Source: JAWLBM01 sp041687675 (GTDB lineage Bacteria > Pseudomonadota > Alphaproteobacteria > Rhizobiales > Pleomorphomonadaceae). From it: a DNA stretch of 64,000 nt. Position 1 is the stretch's first letter, and every line of letters begins with the position of its first letter. The stretch spans positions 28,745-92,744 of the forward strand of contig JAWLBM010000016.1 in NCBI GenBank assembly GCA_041687675.1, given 5' to 3'. The notes below the pieces were generated by a model that worked only from the letters and a program-made list of their open reading frames with translations, did not search any database and was not told the DNA's origin. The position numbers and the translations under genes were made by a program. Positions 18,055 through 26,612 of this stretch are shown here, piece after piece.

Positions 18055-18282
18055 ATGGAAGCTGATGCCGCGAAGTTCATTGGTGCCGGCCTGTCCACCA
18101 TTGGTATCGCCGGCGCCGCGATCGGCCTCGGCAGCATCTTCGGCAACTTCCTGTCGAGCGCCGTGCGCAACCCGTCGGCCGCCGACGGCCAGTTCGGCCG
18201 CCTCATCCTCGGCTTCGCCGTGACCGAGGCGCTCGGCATCTTCTCGCTGCTGATCGCGCTGCTGCTCCTGTTCGCCGTCTGA
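18055..18282 (+). CDS. atpE: ATP synthase FO subunit c
   Basis: Proteolipid of the proton-driven c-ring. Two ATGs are in frame at 18,049 and 18,055. The ribosome site AAGGAG (18,042-18,047) is one base from the first and seven from the second, so the second is chosen; it gives the 75-residue length usual in this order. Two membrane helices (about 8-33 and 50-74) flank a polar RNPSAADGQ loop, and the proton-carrying acid is Glu58 in FAVTEALG. A strong hairpin follows the gene at 18,309. Confidence 0.95.
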   Translation: MEADAAKFIGAGLSTIGIAGAAIGLGSIFGNFLSSAVRNPSAADGQFGRLILGFAVTEALGIFSLLIALLLLFAV

Positions 18283-18308
18283 TCCGCGAACATCCGGTCG
18301 GGAGGCGT

Positions 18309-18333
18309 GGGTCGGCGCTCGTCGCGCCGACCC
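18309..18333 (+). terminator. Hairpin between atpE and the b-type subunit genes
   Basis: GGGTCGGCGC (18,309-18,318) pairs perfectly with GCGCCGACCC (18,324-18,333) around a five-base loop, followed by CGTTT. The T run is short, so it may act as a partial terminator or an mRNA-stabilising 3' end for atpE. Either would raise the yield of subunit c over b' and b. Confidence 0.6.
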
Positions 18334-18421
18334 CGTTTCGCGACCAGCCCGCCCCGCGGCGGGCAGGCGCCGTCCCCGGCGCCGCTGACCCGATCATGAC
18401 GACGGACTGCCGGAGAGGTCG

Positions 18422-19027
18422 ATGACGCTGTTCATCACGTCCGCCGAAGCCCAGGAAACCCACGGCGAAGCGCCGGTGGTGCAGGTTCCGGGCGAGGCCA
18501 TCAACACCGTGGTCGTCCACGAGGAGGGCGGGCACGGCGGTACCTTCCCGCCCTTCGACCCGAGCACCTACGCCTCGCAGTTGCTCTGGCTGGCGATCAC
18601 CTTCGGCGTCCTCTACTGGACCATCTCGCGCATCGCCGCGCCGCGGATCGCCGGGATCCTCGAGGTCCGCCGCGACCGCATCGCCGGCGACCTCTCCGAG
18701 GCCGAGCGCCTGCGCGGCGAGACCGACGCGGCGGTCGCCGCCTACGAGCAGTCGCTGGCCGACGCCCGCAAGAACGCCGGCGCCATCGCCGCCGAGACGC
18801 GCGCGCAGCTCTCCCGCGAGCTTGACGATCGCCGCCGCACCATCGAGGCGGATCTGGCGACCAAGCTCGCCGACGCGGAGAGCCGCATCCGCGACATCAA
18901 GACCAAGGCGCTGGCCGAGGTCGACGGCATCGCCACCGAGACCACCGAGGCGATCGTCGCCGCGCTGATCGGCAACGTATCCCGCGAGGAAGCGGCCGCG
19001 GCCGTCTCCGGCGTCCGCAAGAGCTGA
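18422..19027 (+). CDS. atpF': ATP synthase FO subunit b'
   Basis: One of the two different b-type stator subunits found in photosynthetic and many alphaproteobacterial ATP synthases. 201 residues: a variable N-terminal leader of about 50 residues (histidine- and glutamate-containing, VVVHEEGGHGG), the membrane helix at about 58-76 (SQLLWLAITFGVLYWTISRI), then a long charged helix reaching F1. The ATG at 18,422 is used. The next gene, 10 bp downstream, encodes the second b subunit, which fixes the assignment. Confidence 0.9.
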   Translation: MTLFITSAEAQETHGEAPVVQVPGEAINTVVVHEEGGHGGTFPPFDPSTYASQLLWLAITFGVLYWTISRIAAPRIAGILEVRRDRIAGDLSEAERLRGETDAAVAAYEQSLADARKNAGAIAAETRAQLSRELDDRRRTIEADLATKLADAESRIRDIKTKALAEVDGIATETTEAIVAALIGNVSREEAAAAVSGVRKS

Positions 19028-19037
19028 GGAGGGCGCG

Positions 19038-19520
19038 ATGCTCGACAACACCTGGTGGACGTTCATCGGCCTCGTCCTCTTCCTCGCCCTGCTCGGCTAC
19101 CTCGGCGTGTTCGGCAAGCTGACCGGCCTGCTCGACGACCGCGCCGCCCGGATCTCCCGGGAACTCGAGGAGGCGCGGCGCCTGCGCGAGGAGGCCCAGG
19201 CGCTTCTCGCCGAGTACCAGAAGAAGCGCCTCGCCGCCGAGCGGGAGGCCGCCGACATCGTCGAGAACGCCAAGGCCGAGGCCGCTCGCCTCGCCGCCGA
19301 GGCCGAGGAGTCCCTCAAGGAGATGATCGACCGCCGCACCCGGGCGACCGAGACCAAGATCGGCCAGGCCGAGCAGCAGGCCGTCGCCGAGGTCAAGTCG
19401 CTCGCGGCGGACGTGGCGATCCGCGCCGCGACCCGCATCCTCGAGACCAAGGTCACCGGCGACGTCGCCGCGAACCTCCTCGAGCGCAGCATCGCCGACG
19501 TCAAGGGACGGATGAACTGA
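19038..19520 (+). CDS. atpF: ATP synthase FO subunit b
   Basis: Second b-type stator subunit. 160 residues with an N-terminal membrane helix (about 4-24) and a continuous charged coiled-coil helix rich in Glu, Arg and Ala to the end. Preceded by a GAGGAGGG ribosome site. Last gene of the FO operon; the F1 genes (delta-alpha-gamma-beta-epsilon) are absent here, as expected for this bacterial class. Confidence 0.93.
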   Translation: MLDNTWWTFIGLVLFLALLGYLGVFGKLTGLLDDRAARISRELEEARRLREEAQALLAEYQKKRLAAEREAADIVENAKAEAARLAAEAEESLKEMIDRRTRATETKIGQAEQQAVAEVKSLAADVAIRAATRILETKVTGDVAANLLERSIADVKGRMN

Positions 19521-19551
19521 CCGCGGCCGCACAGGCGGCCGACCTTCACGG

Positions 19552-19590
19552 ACGGCGGGTGCGGGCGCAAGGCCCCGCCCGCCGTTCGCG
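19552..19590 (+). terminator. Terminator-like hairpin after the FO operon
   Basis: ACGGCGGG (19,552-19,559) pairs with CCCGCCGT (19,578-19,585), with an inner GGGC/GCCC stem inside the loop, followed by TTCGCGTTTTCG. It lies 31 bp after the atpF stop and separates it from the convergent ilvA gene. Confidence 0.55.
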
Positions 19591-19677
19591 TTTTCGGGGG
19601 GTGGCCTGGGCGCGCCGCCATCGGGGACGCGGCTCGGCCCCGATGCTCACCCCAGCCGGGCGCCGGGCTTCGGCCGC

Positions 19678-20892
19678 TCACTCCGGCGGGCGCCGCTCCA
19701 CGCCGTAGCCGCGCTCCCGCAGCGCCTGGCAGATCGCCTCGGCATGGGCGCCGTCGCGGGCCTCGAGGGTGATGTCGAGCGAGGCGCCCTTGGCGGGGAT
19801 CTCCAGCACCGTCCGCTTGTGCGACACCTCGAGGATGTTGCCGCCGGCCTCGCCGATCAGCACGGCGATGTCGCCGAGGACGCCCGGCCGGTCGGGGATG
19901 GCGAGGCGGATCGCCACGATGCGCTCCTCGCGGGCGAGCTCGCGCATCATGATCGAGGCGAGGATGCGGGCGTCGATGTTGCCGCCGCACAGGACGAGGC
20001 CGACCCTGCGGCCGCGGAAGCGGTCGGGCTCGGCGAGCATGGCGGCGAGGCCCGCGGCGCCGGCGCCCTCGGCCATGGTCTTCTGCAAGGTGAGGTAGGC
20101 GTTCACCGCCCGCTCCAGGTGGCTCTCGTCGACGAGCACGATGTCGCTGACGAGGTCGCGGACGATCGGCAGGGTGAGCGCGCCGGCGGTCTTCACCGCG
20201 ATGCCCTCGGCGAGCGTCGCGCCGCCGCAGACGACGGGGACGCCGCGGAGCGCCGCCCACATCGACGGGTAGAGCCGCGTCTCGACGCCGACCACCTCGA
20301 TCGCCGGCTTCATCCCGCGCGCGGCGATCGCCATGCCGGAGATGAGGCCGCCGCCGCCGATCGGCACCACCAGCACGTCGAGGTCCGGGTCCTCCTCCAG
20401 CATCTCCAGCGCGATGGTGCCCTGGCCGCGGATGACGTCGGGATCGTCGTAGGGGTGGACGAACACGGGCCCGCCGTCCCCGGCGATCCGCCGCGCCGCG
20501 TCGTAGCTCTCCTGCACGCTCTCGCCCTCGAGCACCACCTCGGCGCCGAAGGAGCGCGTCGCGGAGACCTTCACGTGGGGCGTCGTCACCGGCATCACGA
20601 TGGTGGCGCGGATGCCGAGGCGGGTGGCGTGGTAGGCGACGGCCTGGGCGTGGTTGCCGGCGGACATGGCGATCACGCCGCGCGCCGTCTCCTCCTCGGA
20701 GAGCGCGGTGAGGCGGACGAGGGCGCCGCGCTCCTTGAAGGCGCCGGTCACCTGCATGTTCTCGTACTTCACCTTGACGTCCGCCCCGGTCAGGCCGGAG
20801 AGGCGCGGGGCGGGCAGGAACGGGGTGCGCATCACCTGGCCGGCGATGACGGCGCGGGCATCGACGACGTCGGCGAGAGTGGGGCGGCTCAT
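19678..20892 (-). CDS. ilvA: Threonine ammonia-lyase with C-terminal ACT domain
   Basis: PLP enzyme that deaminates threonine to 2-oxobutyrate, feeding isoleucine synthesis or catabolism. The 404-residue form starting at 20,892 (MSRPTLADV) fits the family; the frame extends 17 codons upstream without family sequence. The PLP lysine is in GAFKERGA (Lys53), the cofactor phosphate loop is GGGGLISG, and SAGNHAQAVA is present. After about residue 325 comes one ACT domain (RLAIPDRPGVLGDIAVLIGE). The single short ACT region resembles the about 400-residue class rather than the 514-residue E. coli IlvA. Convergent with the FO operon. Confidence 0.9.
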   Translation of the reverse strand: MSRPTLADVVDARAVIAGQVMRTPFLPAPRLSGLTGADVKVKYENMQVTGAFKERGALVRLTALSEEETARGVIAMSAGNHAQAVAYHATRLGIRATIVMPVTTPHVKVSATRSFGAEVVLEGESVQESYDAARRIAGDGGPVFVHPYDDPDVIRGQGTIALEMLEEDPDLDVLVVPIGGGGLISGMAIAARGMKPAIEVVGVETRLYPSMWAALRGVPVVCGGATLAEGIAVKTAGALTLPIVRDLVSDIVLVDESHLERAVNAYLTLQKTMAEGAGAAGLAAMLAEPDRFRGRRVGLVLCGGNIDARILASIMMRELAREERIVAIRLAIPDRPGVLGDIAVLIGEAGGNILEVSHKRTVLEIPAKGASLDITLEARDGAHAEAICQALRERGYGVERRPPE

Positions 20893-21302
20893 GGCGAGGA
20901 TCCGGACGGGAGAGGGCGCTTCCTCATTACCAGCCTGCGACAACCTGTGCCACGCGGATCGGGAGGGGGGGCCCTATATCAACCTTCGTCCGACGGCATC
21001 GCGCGCGGGCTTGGAAATCTTGAGGTTTCCGGCGACCCGCGGAGTCGAACGCACTTGCGAAAGGCCCGGCCATGGGCTAACCGTGCCGTCGGTTGCTGGG
21101 GACCGGGAATACCGCGAGTCCCGACGTCCGGGCCGGGTGGTCGAGGCCACCGGACTTCGAGGCCGGGCTCGTTCGGACGCCTGCCGTTCCCGACATTGGA
21201 CAGACCGCTCGTCCGGGCGTAGCCACCGCCTCCGCTGTCGCGGAGGACGGCGGTGCCGGCCGGTTCGGCGGCCAGGGTCGTCTCAAGCCTCGAGAGGGCA
21301 GA
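20893..21302. other. Divergent upstream region of ilvA and the nuo operon
   Basis: 410 bp without a gene. The nuo promoter must be here; the best pair I can find is TTGCGA (21,055-21,060) and, after 17 bases, TAACCG (21,078-21,083), which is weak. A TATAT run lies at about 20,975. The GC-rich leader from about 21,100 to 21,290 has no open frame I would support. The nuoA ATG at 21,303 is preceded by GAGAGGGCAGA, an adequate ribosome site. Confidence 0.35.
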
Positions 21303-21668
21303 ATGGACGCGCTACTCGCCGACTACCTCCCGATCATGATCTTCCTCGGGGTGTGCCTCTTCATCGGCCTGGCGCTGCTCGTCTCCCCGTTCCTGATCGC
21401 GCACAAGGACCCGGATCCGGAGAAGCTGTCGGCCTACGAGTGCGGCTTCAACGCCTTCGACGACGCGCGCATGAAGTTCGACGTGCGGTTCTACCTGGTG
21501 GCGATCCTGTTCATCATCTTCGACCTCGAGGTCGCCTTCCTGTTCCCGTGGGCGGTGGCCTTCGGGGAGATCGGGGCCTTCGGCTTCTGGTCGATGATGG
21601 TGTTCCTGGCCGTGCTGACGATCGGTTTCGCCTACGAGTGGAAGAAGGGAGCCCTGGAATGGGACTGA
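21303..21668 (+). CDS. nuoA: NADH-quinone oxidoreductase subunit A
   Basis: Small membrane subunit of complex I at the junction between peripheral and membrane arms. 121 residues, three transmembrane helices, the conserved cysteine loop in YECGFNAFDDARMKFDVRFYLVA-like sequence (about residues 45-67) and the FDLEVAFLFPWA helix. The start at 21,303 removes a non-homologous open extension. Its stop overlaps nuoB by 10 bases. First gene of a complete nuoA-N operon. Confidence 0.95.
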   Translation: MDALLADYLPIMIFLGVCLFIGLALLVSPFLIAHKDPDPEKLSAYECGFNAFDDARMKFDVRFYLVAILFIIFDLEVAFLFPWAVAFGEIGAFGFWSMMVFLAVLTIGFAYEWKKGALEWD

Positions 21669-22234
21669 CCACCGGATCGCCTGTCGTCTCCGGCCCCTCC
21701 AAGGGGCTCGTGGACGCGGACGGGCGGCCCATCGGAGAGCGCGACCCGTTCTTCCAGGAGGTCAACGCCGAGCTCGCGGACAAGGGGTTCCTCGTCACCG
21801 CGACCGACGACCTGATCAACTGGGCGCGCACCGGCTCGCTGATGTGGATGACCTTCGGCCTCGCCTGCTGCGCGGTCGAGATGATGCAGATGTCGATGCC
21901 GCGCTACGACGCCGAGCGCTTCGGCTTCGCGCCGCGCGCCTCGCCGCGCCAGTCGGACGTGATGATCGTGGCCGGCACGCTGACCAACAAGATGGCACCG
22001 GCGCTGCGCAAGGTCTACGACCAGATGCCGGGGCCGCGCTACGTGATCTCGATGGGGTCCTGCGCCAACGGCGGCGGCTACTACCACTACTCCTACTCGG
22101 TGGTGCGCGGCTGCGACCGCGTGGTGCCGGTCGACATCTATGTGCCCGGCTGTCCGCCGACCGCCGAGGCGCTGCTCTATGGCGTGCTTCTCCTCCAGAA
22201 GAAGATCCGCCGCACGGGCACCATCGAACGCTGA
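21659..22234 (+). CDS. nuoB: NADH-quinone oxidoreductase subunit B
   Basis: Peripheral-arm subunit that carries terminal FeS cluster N2 next to the quinone site. 191 residues with the cluster ligands in FGLACCAVEMM (tandem cysteines), GSCANGGGYYH and YVPGCPPTAE. The first about 30 residues (GLTTGSPVVSGPSKG) are a variable leader. Start overlaps the nuoA end. Confidence 0.96.
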   Translation: MGLTTGSPVVSGPSKGLVDADGRPIGERDPFFQEVNAELADKGFLVTATDDLINWARTGSLMWMTFGLACCAVEMMQMSMPRYDAERFGFAPRASPRQSDVMIVAGTLTNKMAPALRKVYDQMPGPRYVISMGSCANGGGYYHYSYSVVRGCDRVVPVDIYVPGCPPTAEALLYGVLLLQKKIRRTGTIER

Positions 22235-22309
22235 TGCGGGGAGCGGGCCGGGCTGCCGGTCCGCCCTCGCGCTCGGGCGGCCCCGGCGGCCGCGGGAACG
22301 GGTGAGGAC

Positions 22310-22915
22310 ATGAACGAAGCCCTGAACGAGATGGTCGACCTGATCCGCGCGGCGCTGCCGGGCGAGACCGTCGAACTCGACGAGGCCCTGGGCGAGATCA
22401 CACTGGCGGTGGAGGCCGCGGACATCGTCCGGGTGCTGCGCATCCTGCGCGACCGTCCGGACCTCGAGTTCTGGAACATCGTCGACATCTGCGGCGTCGA
22501 CTACCCCTCGCGCGAGCGCCGCTTCGACGTCGTCTACCACCTGCTGTCCCCACGGCAGAACGCGCGCGTGCGCATCAAGGTGCAGACCGACGAGACCACC
22601 CCCGTCCCTTCCGCGACCGCGGTCTATCCCGGCGCCGACTGGTTCGAGCGCGAGGCCTACGACCTCTACGGCATCCTCTTCTCCGGCCATCCGGAGCTCC
22701 GGCGCCTGCTGACCGACTACGGCTTCGAGGGCTACCCACTGCGCAAGGACTTCCCGCTGACGGGCTTCGTCGAGGTCCGCTACGACGACGAGCAGAAGCG
22801 CGTGGTCTACGAGCCGGTGCGGCTCAACCAGGAATTCCGCAACTTCGACTTCCTGTCGCCGTGGGAGGGCACCGACTACGTGCTCCCGGGCGACGAGAAG
22901 GCCAAGGCGAACTGA
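22310..22915 (+). CDS. nuoC: NADH-quinone oxidoreductase subunit C
   Basis: 30-kDa-type subunit of the peripheral arm, without cofactor, packed against NuoD. 201 residues; core motifs VDYPSRERRFDVVYHLLS, ATAVYPGADWFEREAYDLYG and RRLLTDYGFEGYPLRKDFP are all present. Separate from nuoD, unlike the fused NuoCD of enterobacteria. Preceded by GTGAGG before the ATG. Confidence 0.95.
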   Translation: MNEALNEMVDLIRAALPGETVELDEALGEITLAVEAADIVRVLRILRDRPDLEFWNIVDICGVDYPSRERRFDVVYHLLSPRQNARVRIKVQTDETTPVPSATAVYPGADWFEREAYDLYGILFSGHPELRRLLTDYGFEGYPLRKDFPLTGFVEVRYDDEQKRVVYEPVRLNQEFRNFDFLSPWEGTDYVLPGDEKAKAN

Positions 22916-22928
22916 GGAAGACGGCGAC

Positions 22929-24113
22929 ATGGCCGAGGCCCAGCTCCGCAACTTCAACATCAACTTCGGCCCGCAGCATCCCGCCGCGCATGGCGTCCTG
23001 CGCCTCGTGCTGGAGCTCGACGGCGAGATCGTCGAGCGCGTCGACCCGCACATCGGCCTGCTGCACCGCGGCACCGAGAAGCTGATCGAGGTCAAGACCT
23101 ACCTCCAGGCGATCCCCTACTTCGACCGCCTCGACTATGTGGCGCCGATGAACCAGGAGCACGCCTTCTGCCTGGCCATCGAGCGCCTCGCCGGGATCGA
23201 GGTTCCGATCCGCGGGCAGCTCATCCGCGTGCTCTATTCCGAGATCGGGCGGCTGCTCTCGCACCTCCTCAACGTCACCACGCAGGCGATGGACGTCGGC
23301 GCCCTGACCCCGCCGCTGTGGGGCTTCGAGGAGCGCGAGCGGCTGATGGTCTTCTATGAGCGCGCCTCGGGCAGCCGCATGCACGCGGCCTACTTCCGCC
23401 CGGGCGGCGTGCACCAGGACCTGCCGGACAACCTCATCGACGACATCGAGGCCTTCTGCGATCCGTTCCTGCAGACGGTCGAGGACCTCGACGCGCTGCT
23501 GACGGACAACCGCATCTTCAAGCAGCGCAACGTCGACATCGGCGTGGTGCCGATCGAGGAGGCCTGGGCCTGGGGCTTCTCCGGCGTGATGGTGCGCGGC
23601 TCGGGCGCGGCCTGGGACCTGCGCAAGAGCCAGCCCTACGAGTGCTACGCCGACCTCGACTTCGACATCCCGATCGGCAAGAACGGCGACTGCTTCGACC
23701 GCTACCTCATCCGCATGGAGGAGATGCGCCAGTCGGTGCGGATCATGCGCCAGTGCATCGCCCTGCTGCGCAAGGAGCGGGGCGCCATCGTCTCCACCGA
23801 CGGCAAGGTGGCGCCGCCGCGCCGGTCCGAGATGAAGCGCTCGATGGAGGCGCTCATCCATCACTTCAAGCTCTACACCGAGGGCTTCCGCGTGCCGGAG
23901 GGCGAGGTCTACGCGGCCGTCGAGGCGCCGAAGGGCGAGTTCGGCGTCTACCTGGTCGCCGACGGCACCAACAAGCCCTACCGGTGCAAGATCCGGGCGC
24001 CCGGGTTCGCCCACCTGCAGGCCATGGACCACATCTGCCGCGGACACCAGCTCGCCGACGTGTCGGCCATCCTCGGCTCCCTCGACATCGTGTTCGGTGA
24101 GGTCGATCGCTGA
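22929..24113 (+). CDS. nuoD: NADH-quinone oxidoreductase subunit D
   Basis: 49-kDa-type subunit that forms the quinone-binding pocket with NuoB. 394 residues beginning with NFGPQHPAAHGVLRLVLEL, whose histidines line the quinone site, then HRGTEKLIE, DRLDYVAPMNQEH and a C-terminal DIVFGEVDR end typical of the family. Stop and nuoE start overlap as TGATG at 24,111-24,115. Confidence 0.96.
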   Translation: MAEAQLRNFNINFGPQHPAAHGVLRLVLELDGEIVERVDPHIGLLHRGTEKLIEVKTYLQAIPYFDRLDYVAPMNQEHAFCLAIERLAGIEVPIRGQLIRVLYSEIGRLLSHLLNVTTQAMDVGALTPPLWGFEERERLMVFYERASGSRMHAAYFRPGGVHQDLPDNLIDDIEAFCDPFLQTVEDLDALLTDNRIFKQRNVDIGVVPIEEAWAWGFSGVMVRGSGAAWDLRKSQPYECYADLDFDIPIGKNGDCFDRYLIRMEEMRQSVRIMRQCIALLRKERGAIVSTDGKVAPPRRSEMKRSMEALIHHFKLYTEGFRVPEGEVYAAVEAPKGEFGVYLVADGTNKPYRCKIRAPGFAHLQAMDHICRGHQLADVSAILGSLDIVFGEVDR

Positions 24114-25201
24114 TGGCCACCCGTCGTCTCCACCACGACCAGCCCGCCTCCTTCGCCTTCAATGCGGAGAACGCCGCCTGGGCCGAGTCCGTCATCAGGC
24201 GCTTTCCGCCCGGCCGCCAGGCCTCGGCGGTGATCCCGCTGCTGTGGCGCGGACAGGAGCAGGAGGGCTGGGTTTCCAAGCCGATGATCGAGGCGATCGC
24301 CGACATGCTCGGCATGGCCCACATCCGGGTGCTCGAGGTCGCGACCTTCTACACCATGTTCCAGCTGCAGCCGGTGGGCCGCAAGGCGCACATCCAGGTC
24401 TGCGGCACGACCCCCTGCATGCTGCGCGGCTCGGAGGAACTGATCTCGATCTGCAGGAGCCGGATCGCGCCGCACTCCCACGAGCTGTCCGCCGACGGCG
24501 ACTTCTCCTGGGAGGAGGTCGAGTGCCTCGGCGCCTGCGTCAACGCGCCGATGGTGCAGGTGTTCAAGGACACCTACGAGGACCTGACGGCGGAGAGCTT
24601 CAACGCGCTGATCGACGGCTTCGCCGCCGGCAACCCGCCGAAGCCGGGTCCGCAGAACGGCCGGCAGTATGCGGCGGCGGAGGGCGGCGAGACGACGCTG
24701 CACGATCCTGCGCTCTACGACGGGTCGATGATCGGCAAGCATCGCGCCTACGCCATGGAGCCGGCGGCCGCCGAGCCCGCCCCGGCGCCTGCGGCCCCGG
24801 CCAAGGCCGAGGCCCCGGCGGCCGCGGCCAAGCCCGCGGAGGCTCCGGCCGCCAGGGCGCCGCAGCCGGCGCCGGCCGAGCCCGTCAGGGCGGCTCCGGC
24901 GCCGGAGGGCGCGGTGTCCGACGAGCACAAGCCACGCTTCCTTGCCGCCGCGCGGGACGGCAAGCCCGACGACCTGAAGCTCATCTGGGGCGTCGGCCCG
25001 AAGCTGGAGGCGATGCTCCACGACATGGGCGTCTACCACTTCGACCAGATCGCCGGCTGGAGCGAGCAGAACCTTGCCTGGGTCGACCAGCACCTCGGGG
25101 CCTTCAAGGGCCGGCCGGCCCGTGACAAGTGGATCGAGCAGGCAAGCAAGCTGGCGAGCGGCTGGCGCCCGTCCGACAAGGACGGCGACAAGCCGGAGTG
25201 A
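24113..25201 (+). CDS. nuoE: NADH-quinone oxidoreductase subunit E with long C-terminal extension
   Basis: 24-kDa-type thioredoxin-like subunit carrying cluster N1a. The conserved domain covers residues about 10-180, with ligands in VCGTTPCMLRG and CLGACVNAPMV. At 362 residues it is about twice the E. coli length. After residue about 215 comes an Ala/Pro-rich linker (about 218-270), then a compact domain, about 275-345, with DDLKLIWGVGPKLEAMLHD, an H2TH/helix-hairpin-helix-like pattern. Such tails occur in many alphaproteobacterial NuoE proteins; their role is not established. Coupled to nuoD. Confidence 0.93.
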   Translation: MATRRLHHDQPASFAFNAENAAWAESVIRRFPPGRQASAVIPLLWRGQEQEGWVSKPMIEAIADMLGMAHIRVLEVATFYTMFQLQPVGRKAHIQVCGTTPCMLRGSEELISICRSRIAPHSHELSADGDFSWEEVECLGACVNAPMVQVFKDTYEDLTAESFNALIDGFAAGNPPKPGPQNGRQYAAAEGGETTLHDPALYDGSMIGKHRAYAMEPAAAEPAPAPAAPAKAEAPAAAAKPAEAPAARAPQPAPAEPVRAAPAPEGAVSDEHKPRFLAAARDGKPDDLKLIWGVGPKLEAMLHDMGVYHFDQIAGWSEQNLAWVDQHLGAFKGRPARDKWIEQASKLASGWRPSDKDGDKPE

Positions 25202-25237
25202 TCGAGTTGAGTTGAACTGAGGATCGAGGATCCCAAG

Positions 25238-26527
25238 ATGCTGACGGACAAGGACCGCATCTTCACGAACATCTACGGCCGCCACGACTGGGGGCTCGAA
25301 GATGCGCGGAAACGCGGCCAGTGGGACGGCACGCGCGAGATCCTCGCCAAGGGCCGCGACTGGATCGTCAATGAGATGAAGGCGTCGGGCCTGCGCGGCC
25401 GCGGCGGCGCCGGTTTCCCGACCGGCCTCAAGTGGTCGTTCATGCCCAAGCAGTCGGACGGGCGACCGCACTACCTCGTCGTCAACGCCGACGAGTCGGA
25501 GCCCGGCACCTGCAAGGACCGCGAGATCCTCCGCCACGACCCGCACCATCTGGTCGAGGGCTGCCTGATCGCCGGCCTCGCCATGGGCGCCCACGCCGGC
25601 TACATCTACGTGCGCGGCGAGTTCATCCGCGAGCGCGAGAACCTGCAGGCGGCGATCGACCAGGCCTATGACGCCGGGCTCCTCGGCCGCAACGCCTGCG
25701 GCTCGGGCTGGGACTTCGACCTCTACGTCCACCACGGCGCCGGCGCCTACATCTGCGGCGAGGAGACGGCGCTTCTGGAGAGCCTCGAGGGCAAGAAGGG
25801 CCAGCCGCGCCTGAAGCCCCCGTTCCCGGCCAACGTCGGCCTCTACGGCTGCCCGACCACGGTGAACAACGTCGAGTCGATCGCCGTCGCGCCGACCATC
25901 CTGCGCCGCGGCGCCGGCTGGTTCGCCGGCCTCGGCCGCCCGAACAACACCGGCACCAAGCTCTTCTGCGTCTCCGGGCACGTCAACAAGCCGGCGACCT
26001 TCGAGGAGGAACTCGGCATCCCCTTCCGGGAGATGATCGACAAGCACTGCGGCGGCATTCGCGGCGGCTGGGACAACCTTCTCGCGGTGATCCCGGGCGG
26101 CTCCTCGGTGCCCTGCCTCACCGCCGAGCAGGCGATCGACGTGCCGATGGACTTCGACAGCCTGCGCAACCTCGGCTCCGGCCTCGGCACCGCGGCGGTG
26201 ATCGTGATGGACAAGTCCACCGACATCATCAAGGCGATTGCGCGGCTCTCCTACTTCTACAAGCACGAGAGCTGCGGCCAGTGCACGCCCTGCCGCGAGG
26301 GCACCGGCTGGATGTGGCGGGTGATGGAGCGGCTGGTGCGGGGCGAGGCGTCGGTCAAGGAGATCGACATGCTGTTCCAGGTCACCAAGCAGGTCGAAGG
26401 GCACACCATCTGCGCCCTCGGCGACGCCGCGGCCTGGCCGATCCAGGGACTGATCAAGAACTTCCGCCCGGTCATCGAGGAGCGCATCGCGAGCCGCGCG
26501 CGCGTCCACGCGGTGGCGGCGGAGTGA
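25238..26527 (+). CDS. nuoF: NADH-quinone oxidoreductase subunit F
   Basis: 51-kDa-type subunit where NADH is oxidised. 429 residues with the NADH/FMN-binding GRGGAGFPTG near residue 63, NADESEPGTCKDR, the FMN segment GAGAYICGEETALLESLEG and the [4Fe-4S] N3 ligands ESCGQCTPCREGTGW near residue 345. Length and motifs are canonical. Preceded by 36 bp after nuoE. Confidence 0.97.
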   Translation: MLTDKDRIFTNIYGRHDWGLEDARKRGQWDGTREILAKGRDWIVNEMKASGLRGRGGAGFPTGLKWSFMPKQSDGRPHYLVVNADESEPGTCKDREILRHDPHHLVEGCLIAGLAMGAHAGYIYVRGEFIRERENLQAAIDQAYDAGLLGRNACGSGWDFDLYVHHGAGAYICGEETALLESLEGKKGQPRLKPPFPANVGLYGCPTTVNNVESIAVAPTILRRGAGWFAGLGRPNNTGTKLFCVSGHVNKPATFEEELGIPFREMIDKHCGGIRGGWDNLLAVIPGGSSVPCLTAEQAIDVPMDFDSLRNLGSGLGTAAVIVMDKSTDIIKAIARLSYFYKHESCGQCTPCREGTGWMWRVMERLVRGEASVKEIDMLFQVTKQVEGHTICALGDAAAWPIQGLIKNFRPVIEERIASRARVHAVAAE

Positions 26528-26612
26528 GCAACGAGGTCGCGCCCCGGGGGCGCGCTCTGACGTCGCGGGCGGCCGGTGAGGCAGGCCCGCGGAACGGGGA
26601 TTGAGGCCTGAC

